This document shows, piece after piece, positions 18,245-26,427 of a DNA stretch of 50,007 bases. Positions within the stretch are counted from its first letter, which is position 1; the number at the start of each line of letters is the position of its first letter. This DNA is from Clostridia bacterium (GTDB lineage Bacteria > Bacillota > Clostridia > Oscillospirales > Acutalibacteraceae), in the NCBI GenBank assembly GCA_017524165.1, contig JAFWUH010000036.1, forward strand, positions 1 through 50,007, read 5' to 3'. The position numbers were made by a program, and so were the translations under genes. Below the pieces are notes generated by a model. That model did not search any database. It saw nothing but the letters and a program-made list of their open reading frames with translations, and was not told the origin of the DNA.

Positions 18245-18255
18245 TTTCATACTCC

Positions 18256-19134
18256 TTACAAACCTTCGTATTCGCCGGCTTCGACCTTCGCTTTGATCGC
18301 GGCGACGACGCTGTCTTTATCTTCTTTATAGGTAACGCCGTACCATTTGTCTTCCGCCACCATTACCGCAACTTCTTTGGTGCCGTTGGCAATTTGATTG
18401 GCAACCACACTCGGCAGATAAAATTCCGATTTCGGCACGGTGATCTTTTCATCCAAAAATGCACAGAGGTCTTTTTCGATCTCGTCAAAAACATCGGGTG
18501 TAAAGCCCCACATATTCATTGAAACAACGGTATCCGCCGGCAATTCCACCCAATGAATGTCATCTTCGGTGTATTTGCAGTCGACAATCTTGGTACGCTC
18601 AACAATTTCTTTGAGCTTTCCGTCTTCGATGGTGCATACACCGCGGGAAACCGAGCCGTTTTCGGTCAATGTGTTTGCCAAACGGAAGCCAACCATGCAG
18701 TAATCAGACTTTTGTTCCGCCAAATGATTGTAAATCTGCTTCAAAGCGGTTTTCCCGTAATAGTCATCGGCATTGATGACGGCAAACGGTGTTTTTACCG
18801 TGTTACGACAACAATAGATAGCATGTCCGGTACCCCACGGTTTCTTGCGATCCGCAGGACAGGTATACCCTGCCGGCAGCTCGTCCAATTCCTGAAACAC
18901 ATATTCCACATCAATTTTTTTCTCGATGCGTTGACCGACTAATTCTTTAAATTCTTTCTCGATCTCATGTTTAATGACAAAAACGACCTTATTGAATCCC
19001 GCTGCTTTGGCATCGTAAACCGAGAAATCCAAAATGGCCTCTCCCTTCGGTCCGATCGGTTCCACCTGTTTCAGTCCGCCGAACCGACTACCCATTCCTG
19101 CCGCCATGACGACTAATGTTGCATCAAAACTCAT
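18256..19134 (-). CDS. Sugar-phosphate nucleotidyltransferase family protein
   Basis: A 292-residue Rossmann-like nucleotidyltransferase. The N-terminal nucleotide-binding motif is MAAGMGSRFGGLKQVEPIGP, and NADDYYG supplies the metal-binding Asp of the family. Such enzymes activate sugar phosphates to NDP-sugars; the exact sugar and nucleotide cannot be told from sequence by eye. Its ATG overlaps by four bases (ATGA) the stop of the glycosylphosphotransferase gene, so the two are coupled and it probably feeds an activated sugar into the same surface polysaccharide. Confidence 0.8.
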   Translation of the reverse strand: MSFDATLVVMAAGMGSRFGGLKQVEPIGPKGEAILDFSVYDAKAAGFNKVVFVIKHEIEKEFKELVGQRIEKKIDVEYVFQELDELPAGYTCPADRKKPWGTGHAIYCCRNTVKTPFAVINADDYYGKTALKQIYNHLAEQKSDYCMVGFRLANTLTENGSVSRGVCTIEDGKLKEIVERTKIVDCKYTEDDIHWVELPADTVVSMNMWGFTPDVFDEIEKDLCAFLDEKITVPKSEFYLPSVVANQIANGTKEVAVMVAEDKWYGVTYKEDKDSVVAAIKAKVEAGEYEGL

Positions 19135-20513
19135 TTTCTTTCATCCTTTCTCACCGAACGGGATGCCCGAACATTTTTATTCGCACTTTCGTCAAACCCT
19201 TCGGTACTTTCCTTCATAAATAATATTTTTACTGTAAGGATCAGCAATTTAATATCCGACAGCACAGAATAGGTTTCAATATAAAACAAATCCATGTGCA
19301 GCTTGTCCGCCGGCGAGGTGTTGTACTTCCCGTACAACTGTGCATAGCCCGTCAAACCGGTCTTGACCCGGTGACGCAATTCAAAATCAGGGTATTTTGC
19401 CGCATATTCATAGACATTTTCGATCCGTTCCGGTCGCGGTCCTACCATCGACATGTCCCCGCGCAACACATTAAAAAACTGCGGCAGCTCGTCCATGCGG
19501 CAAGCGCGGATGAATTTCCCGACCCGGGTGATCCGTTTATCGTCCTCTACCGCTTTTTTGGCACCGTCTTTATCGGCATCGACAACCATTGAACGAAACT
19601 TTATAATATTAAAAATTTTTCCGCCCTTCGTAATCCGGTTCTGGCGAAAGAAAACCGGACCGCCGTCGTCCAATTTAATGGCAATAGCGCAACCCAACAT
19701 GATCGGGCTGGTCAGCACAATGGCAACCAAAGACAGCAAAATATCAAAAAACCGCTTGATGATTTCCTGCTCCACCGTCAAACCTCTGTTTCGACTGACC
19801 AAAACCGGCGTATCGCTGATCTGCATTTCAAAACTGTTATTTAAAACGATATCGGTGATATCCGGCAACAAATAGGTTCGCTTTTGCTTGGTATAGCAAT
19901 ACGCAAAAAGCTCTTTTTGCTTGGATTTATCCATATCGCAGAGAATGACCGCCTCATATTTATCAATGTGCCGCTTGATCCCTTCCATCCCGACGCGTTC
20001 GACATTCAGCCCGCATTCGATGCGGAACCGTTCGGAAATTTTACTCATTTTCCGAATCAATTCAAATCCCTCGGCATCATTGCTAAAAATGGCAATCATT
20101 TTCCGCGCTTTGTAAAGCCGAAAATAAAACACATTAGCACAACAACTACCCAAAACGATCACAAAAAACTGATATACGCATCCTCTGAGCATCGGCAAAA
20201 CGGGAATTAACTGTCGGGCAATCAAACTAAGTTCCATATACATGATTGCATTGGTAAAAACAATGGCCAATGCAAAACTGTAAATCACTTCATGCACCCG
20301 CTGTACCCCGATATGAAAAGCACCGTACAGGGTAGAAAATGTTGCAAAAAGTAAGATAAACGACAAAATAACCAAATAGTTTCCCTTTTGACTGAAAAGG
20401 GTGGTAATGTAGTTGGAGGTCCAAGTTTGAATAAAGCCGAGCGTGACCGCCGTCACTAAGGTTGCTTTCACAAAAAGCATGACGGATTTTCTGAATTTTA
20501 CTACTTCTTTCAT
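19131..20513 (-). CDS. Polyprenyl-phosphate sugar phosphotransferase (exopolysaccharide initiation)
   Basis: A 460-residue membrane protein of the WbaP/WcaJ type, which transfers a sugar-1-phosphate from an NDP-sugar to undecaprenyl phosphate as the first step of surface polysaccharide synthesis. Four hydrophobic helices lie in the first 140 residues, then a cytosolic CoA-binding-like middle region, then a fifth helix and the catalytic domain: GGPVFFRQNRITKGGKIFNI, KFRSM, RACRMDELPQFFNVLRGDMS, VGPRPE and GLTGYAQLYGKY. The longer frame (to 20561) would start within the promoter; the ATG at 20513 has GGGAG eight bases upstream. Followed by an overlapping nucleotidyltransferase gene. Confidence 0.92.
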   Translation of the reverse strand: MKEVVKFRKSVMLFVKATLVTAVTLGFIQTWTSNYITTLFSQKGNYLVILSFILLFATFSTLYGAFHIGVQRVHEVIYSFALAIVFTNAIMYMELSLIARQLIPVLPMLRGCVYQFFVIVLGSCCANVFYFRLYKARKMIAIFSNDAEGFELIRKMSKISERFRIECGLNVERVGMEGIKRHIDKYEAVILCDMDKSKQKELFAYCYTKQKRTYLLPDITDIVLNNSFEMQISDTPVLVSRNRGLTVEQEIIKRFFDILLSLVAIVLTSPIMLGCAIAIKLDDGGPVFFRQNRITKGGKIFNIIKFRSMVVDADKDGAKKAVEDDKRITRVGKFIRACRMDELPQFFNVLRGDMSMVGPRPERIENVYEYAAKYPDFELRHRVKTGLTGYAQLYGKYNTSPADKLHMDLFYIETYSVLSDIKLLILTVKILFMKESTEGFDESANKNVRASRSVRKDERK

Positions 20514-20544
20514 AAAAAATGCTCCCGCCCTTTGTATCGAATAT

Positions 20545-20573
20545 AGTATACCATACTCCACACCGGTTTACAA
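20545..20573 (-). promoter_or_regulatory. Promoter of the glycosylphosphotransferase operon
   Basis: TTGTAA (20573-20568) and TATACT (20550-20545) with a 17-base spacer on the minus strand, and a predicted start near 20537, 24 bases before the ATG. It lies in the short gap after spoIIID, where no terminator was seen, so some readthrough from spoIIID is possible. Confidence 0.75.
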
Positions 20574-20615
20574 GAAGCACTTTTAGAAAAATCAGACGAA
20601 GAATAGAATTTAAGC

Positions 20616-20867
20616 TCATTCTTCCCCTTTGTATTTTCGGCGGGTCGCCATTCCTCCGCGGATGTGGCGTTCTTTTTTGTTATGTTCCAGTACCTGCTTC
20701 ACCTCGCGGAAAAGCTGTGGGTTATCCCGGCAAAGTCGATCAGTCACATCTTTATATACCGTCGATTTGCTGACCTTAAAAACTTTTGCCGCCGCACGCA
20801 CCGTTGCCCCCGTTTCCAAAATGTATTCGCCCAAAACAACGGCTCGACCTTCTGTTGCATCTTTCAT
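20616..20867 (-). CDS. spoIIID: Sporulation transcription factor SpoIIID
   Basis: An 83-residue DNA-binding protein. The helix-turn-helix AAAKVFKVSKSTVYKDVTDR is typical, and the basic C-terminus KERHIRGGMATRRKYKGEE is the second DNA-binding part of SpoIIID. In Bacillus and Clostridia it switches gene expression in the mother cell during sporulation, acting with sigma-E and sigma-K. The frame is open for 11 codons further, but the Shine-Dalgarno GGAG lies in that stretch, eight bases before this ATG. This single gene is strong evidence that the organism has a sporulation programme. Confidence 0.95.
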   Translation of the reverse strand: MKDATEGRAVVLGEYILETGATVRAAAKVFKVSKSTVYKDVTDRLCRDNPQLFREVKQVLEHNKKERHIRGGMATRRKYKGEE

Positions 20868-20895
20868 CACATCAACTCCTAAAAAGGACTGTTCT

Positions 20896-20926
20896 ATCAT
20901 ATGATGAAAAACCGAAAAAAATAACC
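20896..20926 (-). promoter_or_regulatory. Candidate sigma-E type promoter of spoIIID
   Basis: On the minus strand, CATATGAT (20903-20896) resembles the sigma-E -10 consensus CATACAAT, with a GGTTATTTT stretch about 14 bases upstream that could serve as -35. In Bacillus subtilis spoIIID is read by sigma-E, which fits. The match is partial. Confidence 0.35.
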
Positions 20927-20963
20927 GCTTTCCCCGACCTGCACCGCGGACGAAAAGAAATAT

Positions 20964-20992
20964 TTGATTTTCCGTTGTTGCTATGATACAAT
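20964..20992 (+). promoter_or_regulatory. Promoter of the glycosyltransferase-flippase pair
   Basis: TTGATT (20964-20969) and TACAAT (20987-20992) with a 17-base spacer; transcription should begin near 20999. It is divergent from spoIIID. Confidence 0.65.
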
Positions 20993-21024
20993 AATAAATA
21001 AATATATCATGGGTGGAATTTGTA

Positions 21025-22074
21025 GTGCATACATCAGATCATACGCCGTTTTTCTCCATTATTACACCGGTATATAACCGAAAGCAGTGTGTTCAAAATG
21101 CCATTGACAGTATTTTGAAACAGGACTTCTCGGATTGGGAATATCTTATCGTCGATGACGGTTCCACCGACGGAACCGCCGAGGTGATTGATCAAGCCAC
21201 GGCAAAGGATTCCCGCATCAATGCCCTGCACCTGCCGTACAACCAAGGCGTCTCAGCCGCCAGAAACCGTGGCATTCAAACCGCCAAAGGAAAATATTTG
21301 CTCTTTTTAGATTCGGATGATGAATTTAAAAACGGTGCTTTTTCCTTTTTGGTACATGCTTTGACCGAACATCCTGCGGTAGATACCGTTGTTTTTTCTA
21401 TTGACCGTTTTGATAACTCTGTCGATACCGCTGTTACCGACACGCAAAAAAATTATCAGCTTTTGAATTATTCGGCAATTCGTTTTCCTTTTCTTGCCGG
21501 TATGCTTGGAACTTGTCCCCTTGAAAAGAAACATATCTATCGACCGATCGTCTGGAACAAATGCATTCGACGAACTGTTTTCTCCGAGAACAGCATTTTG
21601 TTTGATGTGCAAAAAGTCACTTGGGAAGACCGTGAAGTTTGCATCAAGGTTTTGGACGGTTGCCAACAGATTCTAACTACCGATATCGCCATGATAATGG
21701 ATCGAACCTCCGAAGTAGGCGACCATCTTTCGATGAAATATTACCCGGACGGCGCTAAAAATGTTTTGTCACAATATAAGTGGGCGTTACAAAAATTCGG
21801 CAGTGAGTTTGATTTTCATTCTGACTATGCCGTCAATTGGATCTATCAAAATATTCAGCTGTGGCTGGAACGCATTATGGCGAAGGACAAAAACCGTCGC
21901 TTGCTGATGCAGGAGATCCTGACCGACGCTGATTTTATTAACATCGTTACCTCACGCACACCCGACGGTTTCTTTCAAAAAGCCGTCTGTCGTGCATTGT
22001 CTAAGAAAAAATACCGCCGTGCTTATCGAATTTATTGGTTGCAAAACCTTTTGAACCGCGGAAGGTGCTACTAA
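21025..22074 (+). CDS. Family 2 glycosyltransferase (GT-A fold)
   Basis: A 349-residue protein. The first 110 residues are a classic GT2 domain: FFSIITPVYNRKQCVQNAID, LIVDDGSTDGTAEVID, GVSAARNRGIQTAKGKYLLF and the metal-binding LDSDDE. It should add a sugar from an NDP-sugar to a lipid-linked glycan on the cytoplasmic face. No transmembrane helix is evident; the C-terminus is basic. The start is given as GTG at 21025, which has GGGTGG eight bases upstream; an in-frame GTG at 21013 lacks a site. It is 28 bases upstream of the flippase gene, suggesting that both act on one surface polysaccharide together with the minus-strand initiation genes. Confidence 0.88.
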   Translation: MHTSDHTPFFSIITPVYNRKQCVQNAIDSILKQDFSDWEYLIVDDGSTDGTAEVIDQATAKDSRINALHLPYNQGVSAARNRGIQTAKGKYLLFLDSDDEFKNGAFSFLVHALTEHPAVDTVVFSIDRFDNSVDTAVTDTQKNYQLLNYSAIRFPFLAGMLGTCPLEKKHIYRPIVWNKCIRRTVFSENSILFDVQKVTWEDREVCIKVLDGCQQILTTDIAMIMDRTSEVGDHLSMKYYPDGAKNVLSQYKWALQKFGSEFDFHSDYAVNWIYQNIQLWLERIMAKDKNRRLLMQEILTDADFINIVTSRTPDGFFQKAVCRALSKKKYRRAYRIYWLQNLLNRGRCY

Positions 22075-22102
22075 ACCACAAAGAAAACAGAAGGAATCGT
22101 TC

Positions 22103-23632
22103 ATGAATAAAAACAGAAGTGAAATAAAAACCGGTATCATCCTGTCTTATGTTTACATTGCCGTCTCGATGATTGCCGGGCTGATTTATGTGCCGCGCAT
22201 GGTTTCCATGCTTGGCGAAAGTGAATACGGACTGTACGGATTGGCAAAGTCCACCATCGAATATCTTTCGATCATGGGGCTGGGACTTCAAAGTGCTCTG
22301 GTTCGTTTTACCTCCAAATACATTGCCACAGGAGAAAAAGATAAAGAGCAACGCCTCGGCGGCATGTTCTTGGTCATCTATTCCGTCATTGCCGTTGTCG
22401 TGATGATCGCCGGCGTCATTTTGTCTCAAAATCTCGGATTTTTAGATACCAAGTTGACTGCAGAAGAAAGCTCCCGATTAAGTATTTTAGTGATCATCTT
22501 GGCATTCAACCTTGCGATCGGGTTTCCAATGGGCGTTTTCGGCGGCGTCATTACGGCGCACGAAAGATTCACCTTCCGAAACGGCATTTCGGTCATTCGC
22601 GAAATTTCTATGCCGATCGTCACCCTCCTCTTTTTATCCTTCGGCTACCGTTCGGTCGGCATGGTTATGATTCAAACTGTATTCAGTTTGATCACCATGT
22701 GCGCCGATTTGATTTACACCAGAAAAGTTTTAAACTACCACCCGGTATTTGCCGGTTTTGACGGCGGTGTGATCAAAGAGATCATCTCTTATACCGTTTT
22801 CATTTTTATCGGAGAGGTCACCGACCGGATCAGTAATGCCACCAACAGCACTATCCTGGCGGCTGTTTCGGGGACAGCCGCTATTGCCGTTTTCAGCATC
22901 GGTGCCCAATTGTATGCTTATTACTTGAATTTTTCCGCTTCGATCGGCAGTTTCTTTCTGCCGCGCATCGTCAAAATGACCGTCTCCAAAGCATCCGATC
23001 AAGAGCTATCGGATTTGTTTATCAAGGTGGGACGCATCCAACTGTATGTGGTTGCCTTGATTTTCAGCGGATTTATTGCTTTCGGTCAAGATTTTATCCA
23101 TTTATGGGTCGGCGATACCTATGCTCCCGCCTATTGGATTGCCGTATTTTGCATGGCGCCGACCTTGATCGGTCGAAGTCAATCCCTCGGCGTGCAAATC
23201 TTGTTAGCAAGGAACAAGCATCAATTCCGTGCGATATTTTATTTCTTTATCACCCTGCTGGACATTGCCATCAGTATCCCGTTGGGCAAGCTGTACGCCG
23301 GCGTCGGCGTCGCGATCGGCACCATGATTGCGCAGTTTATCGGTCCGGTCATTACTATGAATATCTACTATGCCAAAAAAATGCACTTGGATATTAAAGG
23401 TTACTGGAAGAGAACGCTTCCGATTATTTTTGTGATCGGTGTGTTGACGACGGTTGCAAAAGTTGTCAATTGGTATTTCCCGGCGGACAATTGGTTGAAG
23501 TTGGCGCTTCAAATCGTTCTATATTTTGTGATTTATGCGATGTTTGTCTACAAAGTTCTCTTTAACGAGTACGAGCGCGATTTGGTCGGCGGTTTATTAG
23601 GGAAATTTATAAAAAAGAAAGCTAACGACTAA
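22103..23632 (+). CDS. Wzx-like polysaccharide flippase (MATE/MOP superfamily)
   Basis: A 509-residue membrane protein with about 12-14 hydrophobic helices. The start (IKTGIILSYVYIAVSMIAGL, then YVPRMVSMLGESEYGLYGLA) matches the polysaccharide biosynthesis/flippase family that moves undecaprenyl-linked repeat units across the membrane. GAAGGA lies seven bases before the ATG. It ends at a strong hairpin terminator. No polymerase (Wzy) gene is in this window, so the pathway must be completed elsewhere or the pair acts on short oligosaccharides. Confidence 0.9.
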   Translation: MNKNRSEIKTGIILSYVYIAVSMIAGLIYVPRMVSMLGESEYGLYGLAKSTIEYLSIMGLGLQSALVRFTSKYIATGEKDKEQRLGGMFLVIYSVIAVVVMIAGVILSQNLGFLDTKLTAEESSRLSILVIILAFNLAIGFPMGVFGGVITAHERFTFRNGISVIREISMPIVTLLFLSFGYRSVGMVMIQTVFSLITMCADLIYTRKVLNYHPVFAGFDGGVIKEIISYTVFIFIGEVTDRISNATNSTILAAVSGTAAIAVFSIGAQLYAYYLNFSASIGSFFLPRIVKMTVSKASDQELSDLFIKVGRIQLYVVALIFSGFIAFGQDFIHLWVGDTYAPAYWIAVFCMAPTLIGRSQSLGVQILLARNKHQFRAIFYFFITLLDIAISIPLGKLYAGVGVAIGTMIAQFIGPVITMNIYYAKKMHLDIKGYWKRTLPIIFVIGVLTTVAKVVNWYFPADNWLKLALQIVLYFVIYAMFVYKVLFNEYERDLVGGLLGKFIKKKAND

Positions 23633-23656
23633 TCGCTTAAGTTTTCCCGATTAGAA

Positions 23657-23698
23657 AATCCTTGCTTTCGGCGTTGATGCCGAAAGCAAGGATTTTTT
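23657..23698 (+). terminator. Intrinsic terminator after the flippase gene
   Basis: A perfect 16-base-pair stem (AATCCTTGCTTTCGGC with GCCGAAAGCAAGGATT) and a six-base loop, with TTTTTT at 23693-23698. On the minus strand the hairpin also follows the stop of the 23711-24178 gene, though with only a short T run, so it may work in both directions. Confidence 0.92.
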
Positions 23699-23710
23699 GT
23701 AATAACTTAA

Positions 23711-24178
23711 TCAGGAAAAGAACAGGGCGCCGGCACCGTATGTAACAAATGCCACGATCGCGCCGGCTCCTAAAACACCGAGCACGATGGCGGGAAAGGC
23801 TTTCGACAGCTTCATGTCTAACATCGCCGCGACCAGCGCACCAGTCCATGCGCCGGTACCGGGAAGCGGAATGGCCACCAAGACAAACAATCCCCAAAAG
23901 GCATATTTTTGAACCACATCCGACTTCTTTTCCGCACGCTTTTCAAAAGCGGTTACCAAACCGTCTAATTTACTGCTGATTTTTCGCATCCACGCAAAAA
24001 TCTTCTTGATAAAAATAATGATAAACGGTACCGGCAGCAGATTCCCGATAATCGAAATGCCAATAGCGACCCCTAACGGCAGTCCGTATCCGACCCCAAT
24101 CGGAATCGCCCCGCGCAGTTCGATCACCGGCACCATAGAAATCAAAAAAGTCAATCCGATCTTTTGCAAATAGCTCAC
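23711..24178 (-). CDS. Small multidrug-export family membrane protein
   Basis: A 155-residue hydrophobic protein with about four or five helices. VIELRGAIPIGVGYGLPLGV near the start and AIPLPGTGAWTGALVAAML in the second half are the two repeat-like signatures of this family (COG2426 / Sm_multidrug_ex). Despite the family name, transport of drugs is not established and the substrate is unknown. The start is GTG with GGGGGGAT a few bases upstream; it begins three bases after the stop of the preceding gene, so it is the last gene of a five-gene operon. Confidence 0.85.
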   Translation of the reverse strand: MSYLQKIGLTFLISMVPVIELRGAIPIGVGYGLPLGVAIGISIIGNLLPVPFIIIFIKKIFAWMRKISSKLDGLVTAFEKRAEKKSDVVQKYAFWGLFVLVAIPLPGTGAWTGALVAAMLDMKLSKAFPAIVLGVLGAGAIVAFVTYGAGALFFS

Positions 24179-24181
24179 AGG

Positions 24182-25279
24182 TCAATCCCCCCAAAAGAAA
24201 ACAAACAACTGTTTGGTATCTGCCGAGAAAATCGTTCGGAAATATTCCGCCAATCCCATTCCGTCACGCAACGGCACATAGATCAACAAATAGGCTAACG
24301 CCGATAGGATAACCAATAATACAATGACCAAAACCAAAATCGGCACCCGAAAGAAAGACGACCCTTTCGGTTGTTCCATGCCGCCCTTTCCGCAGAAGAA
24401 GTCGCCTTCCTGTTCTGAAAGCTCGCCCTCATAATAACTGCCTTTAGGTTCTTTTTTCCTTTTCTGCTTTTGATGAATCTCAAAAGTTTGATTCAGCAGT
24501 TCCTCACCGTCTTGGAAACATTCGGTCGATTGTTCAGCGGAAAGATCCGCTTCCTGCTCCTGTTTGGGCAGTTTTTCCGACGGTGTTTTCTCCGCAGTCT
24601 GTTCTTCTGCATCCGACTGTTCATTGATCCCGGATGTTTCATCCTCCGACGGTAGTTCGTCTGCATTTTTTTCCGTTACTTCTTGTGCGCCGTTCGTACC
24701 CGTTTCATCGACTTTCTCGTCATCGGAGACCGCCGTTTCTTCGGGATCGACTTCCGTCTCATCTTGAACCGATTCCGGTTCCTGTGTCATATTTTCCTGC
24801 TGTTCAGGCTCTTTTTCGGCAATCAAACTTAGTTCTCCGATATAGGAGTGGATCAAATTTTCCATGATGGATTTCCGGATATTCTTGTTTTCGGTCAAGA
24901 GGATAATGGTTTGCGGACCGCTTTCGATAATACAACCGCCGAAAAGCCCCTCGGGCGATACCAACGGCGTGGCGCCGTCTAAAATTTTAATTTCGGCATT
25001 ACTGTCAATACCGTAAGTTTTCGCGTCGATCGGTGTTAATTCCTTACCAACCGACCGTGCGACCACGGACAGAATACCATCCTCACCAAACAACGCACCG
25101 CAAATAAGAATCACCCGGCTCCGGGAGACCGCGCGGGCAAGCGCATGAACCAAATTTTTGCGATCGGTAGTTTTTTCGGTCAATAAACGCATCCGACAGC
25201 ATCCGCAAAGATTAAATTCCATTTCAAAATCCGTATTGATTTGATAGTAAATGATATCGACTTTTACATTTTGAAACAT
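24182..25279 (-). CDS. Membrane protein with degenerate CinA/MoaB-like domain and long acidic linker
   Basis: A 365-residue protein of unknown function. Residues about 5-150 recall the molybdopterin-binding-like domain at the N-terminus of CinA: SRSRVILICGALFGEDGI stands where CinA has a GGLGPTEDD-like motif, and LDGATPLVSPEGLFGGCIIE and PQTIILL match the later strands. Key TxDD-type residues are missing, so catalysis is doubtful. Residues about 155-260 are very rich in Glu, Asp, Thr and Ser, a probably unstructured linker. One transmembrane helix follows (VPILVLVIVLLVILSALAYL), then about 30 residues outside. It has no signal peptide, so the CinA-like part should be cytosolic. It lies 26 bases after the sortase gene. 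The homology is inferred from pattern and needs a profile search. Confidence 0.6.
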   Translation of the reverse strand: MFQNVKVDIIYYQINTDFEMEFNLCGCCRMRLLTEKTTDRKNLVHALARAVSRSRVILICGALFGEDGILSVVARSVGKELTPIDAKTYGIDSNAEIKILDGATPLVSPEGLFGGCIIESGPQTIILLTENKNIRKSIMENLIHSYIGELSLIAEKEPEQQENMTQEPESVQDETEVDPEETAVSDDEKVDETGTNGAQEVTEKNADELPSEDETSGINEQSDAEEQTAEKTPSEKLPKQEQEADLSAEQSTECFQDGEELLNQTFEIHQKQKRKKEPKGSYYEGELSEQEGDFFCGKGGMEQPKGSSFFRVPILVLVIVLLVILSALAYLLIYVPLRDGMGLAEYFRTIFSADTKQLFVFFWGD

Positions 25280-25305
25280 TTTATAAATCCTTTCCGTTCA
25301 ATATT

Positions 25306-26427
25306 TTAGGGTGCGAAACCGTTTGGCTCCTCCGACGAACCCGTTGAACCGCTTGCCGCCTCTGCGGAGGGCGCCTGATTACTTCCGTTTTCAGCGGGAC
25401 CCGGCGGTTGCTCGCCGACCGGTTCCGAAGACCCGGAAAGCTCGCTTGACGCCGACGGTACATCCTGAACGCTGATGCCTTCCGCCGCATAAGGATACTC
25501 TTTCTTCTTGACCTCATACCATTTTTTCGGGAACCGCGCCGATTTGTTTTCGCGTGCCGATGCGGTATCAACGGTTGGATCTTCGCCATCCCGTACCCGG
25601 CGCGCCATCACAACCAAACGCGCATTCTCAAAATCGTAACAGCAGGTCACCAACGAAAGAATTTCATCTTCGGGTACAACATCCACCGTGGTATTGATCA
25701 AACTACGCTGTCGAGCTTCTGCCAGCCAGGCGTCGAACGCCTCGGCGGTCGAAAAATAATCAGTTGTGATGTTGTAAATTCGCCCGTTATCGTCTTCCGT
25801 CGTTGCGTTCAAGACCATGATCGCATAAATTTTATAAATCACATCCTCATACCGCGTGGAAAGATTGATCACGGGATTTTGTTGATAAAACCCAAGTCTG
25901 CGTAAGTAGTGTAGGGTGCCAAACATACTGCCGTCTGTAGTATCATGCCCGTAAATCACCAAATTTTTATCACTGCGTTCCTGATCGATCGTATCTAAAC
26001 AACTCAAAAAGACGGCGCCGTATTTTGATTTTTCTTTTAACTGATTATGGGTTAAATAAAAATCGTCATCATTACACTGATAAAACGGGTTGTCGATTTT
26101 CGTCCCACTCACCGTGATCCATCCGCGAAAATCCGGATTTTCAGCGATCATGGCGGCAAATTTTTCCTCGGTCTTCACCGTTTGATCGTGCCAGATCTTG
26201 CGGCTGTGATCTACGACCTTTCGTTGGCTTGCCGATTCCACGCTGAAAAAAAACAGATAAATCAAGGATACGATCAGCGCCGCCAGACAAAGTAACATCC
26301 CGCATTTCAGAAGAATTTGCCGCAAAGGATCCTTTTTTTGCGGAATCAAAAAGAGATACAGACGGTACGCGCATTTTTTGATTACCGTCGAGACGCTTTG
26401 AGCGCATGTTTTCAACCGATCGGTCAT
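25306..26427 (-). CDS. srtB: Class B sortase with long C-terminal tail
   Basis: A 373-residue membrane-anchored transpeptidase. A cytosolic N-terminus of about 40 residues precedes one transmembrane helix (about 41-61). The sortase B domain spans about 70-280: RGWITVSGTKIDNPFYQCND, then NLVIYGHDTTDGSMFG with catalytic His161, and SLVTCCYDFENARLVV with catalytic Cys262 and Arg270. After the domain comes an unusual tail of about 90 residues rich in Ser, Glu, Pro and Gly. Sortases fix proteins to the cell wall or build pili; no protein in this window carries a clear sorting signal, so the substrate lies elsewhere. Its ATG overlaps the thiI stop by four bases. Confidence 0.92.
   Translation of the reverse strand: MTDRLKTCAQSVSTVIKKCAYRLYLFLIPQKKDPLRQILLKCGMLLCLAALIVSLIYLFFFSVESASQRKVVDHSRKIWHDQTVKTEEKFAAMIAENPDFRGWITVSGTKIDNPFYQCNDDDFYLTHNQLKEKSKYGAVFLSCLDTIDQERSDKNLVIYGHDTTDGSMFGTLHYLRRLGFYQQNPVINLSTRYEDVIYKIYAIMVLNATTEDDNGRIYNITTDYFSTAEAFDAWLAEARQRSLINTTVDVVPEDEILSLVTCCYDFENARLVVMARRVRDGEDPTVDTASARENKSARFPKKWYEVKKKEYPYAAEGISVQDVPSASSELSGSSEPVGEQPPGPAENGSNQAPSAEAASGSTGSSEEPNGFAP

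Noticed and set aside
20616-20900. Longer SpoIIID with 94 residues
   Set aside because: The extra codons contain the Shine-Dalgarno sequence of the chosen ATG and do not match the family N-terminus.
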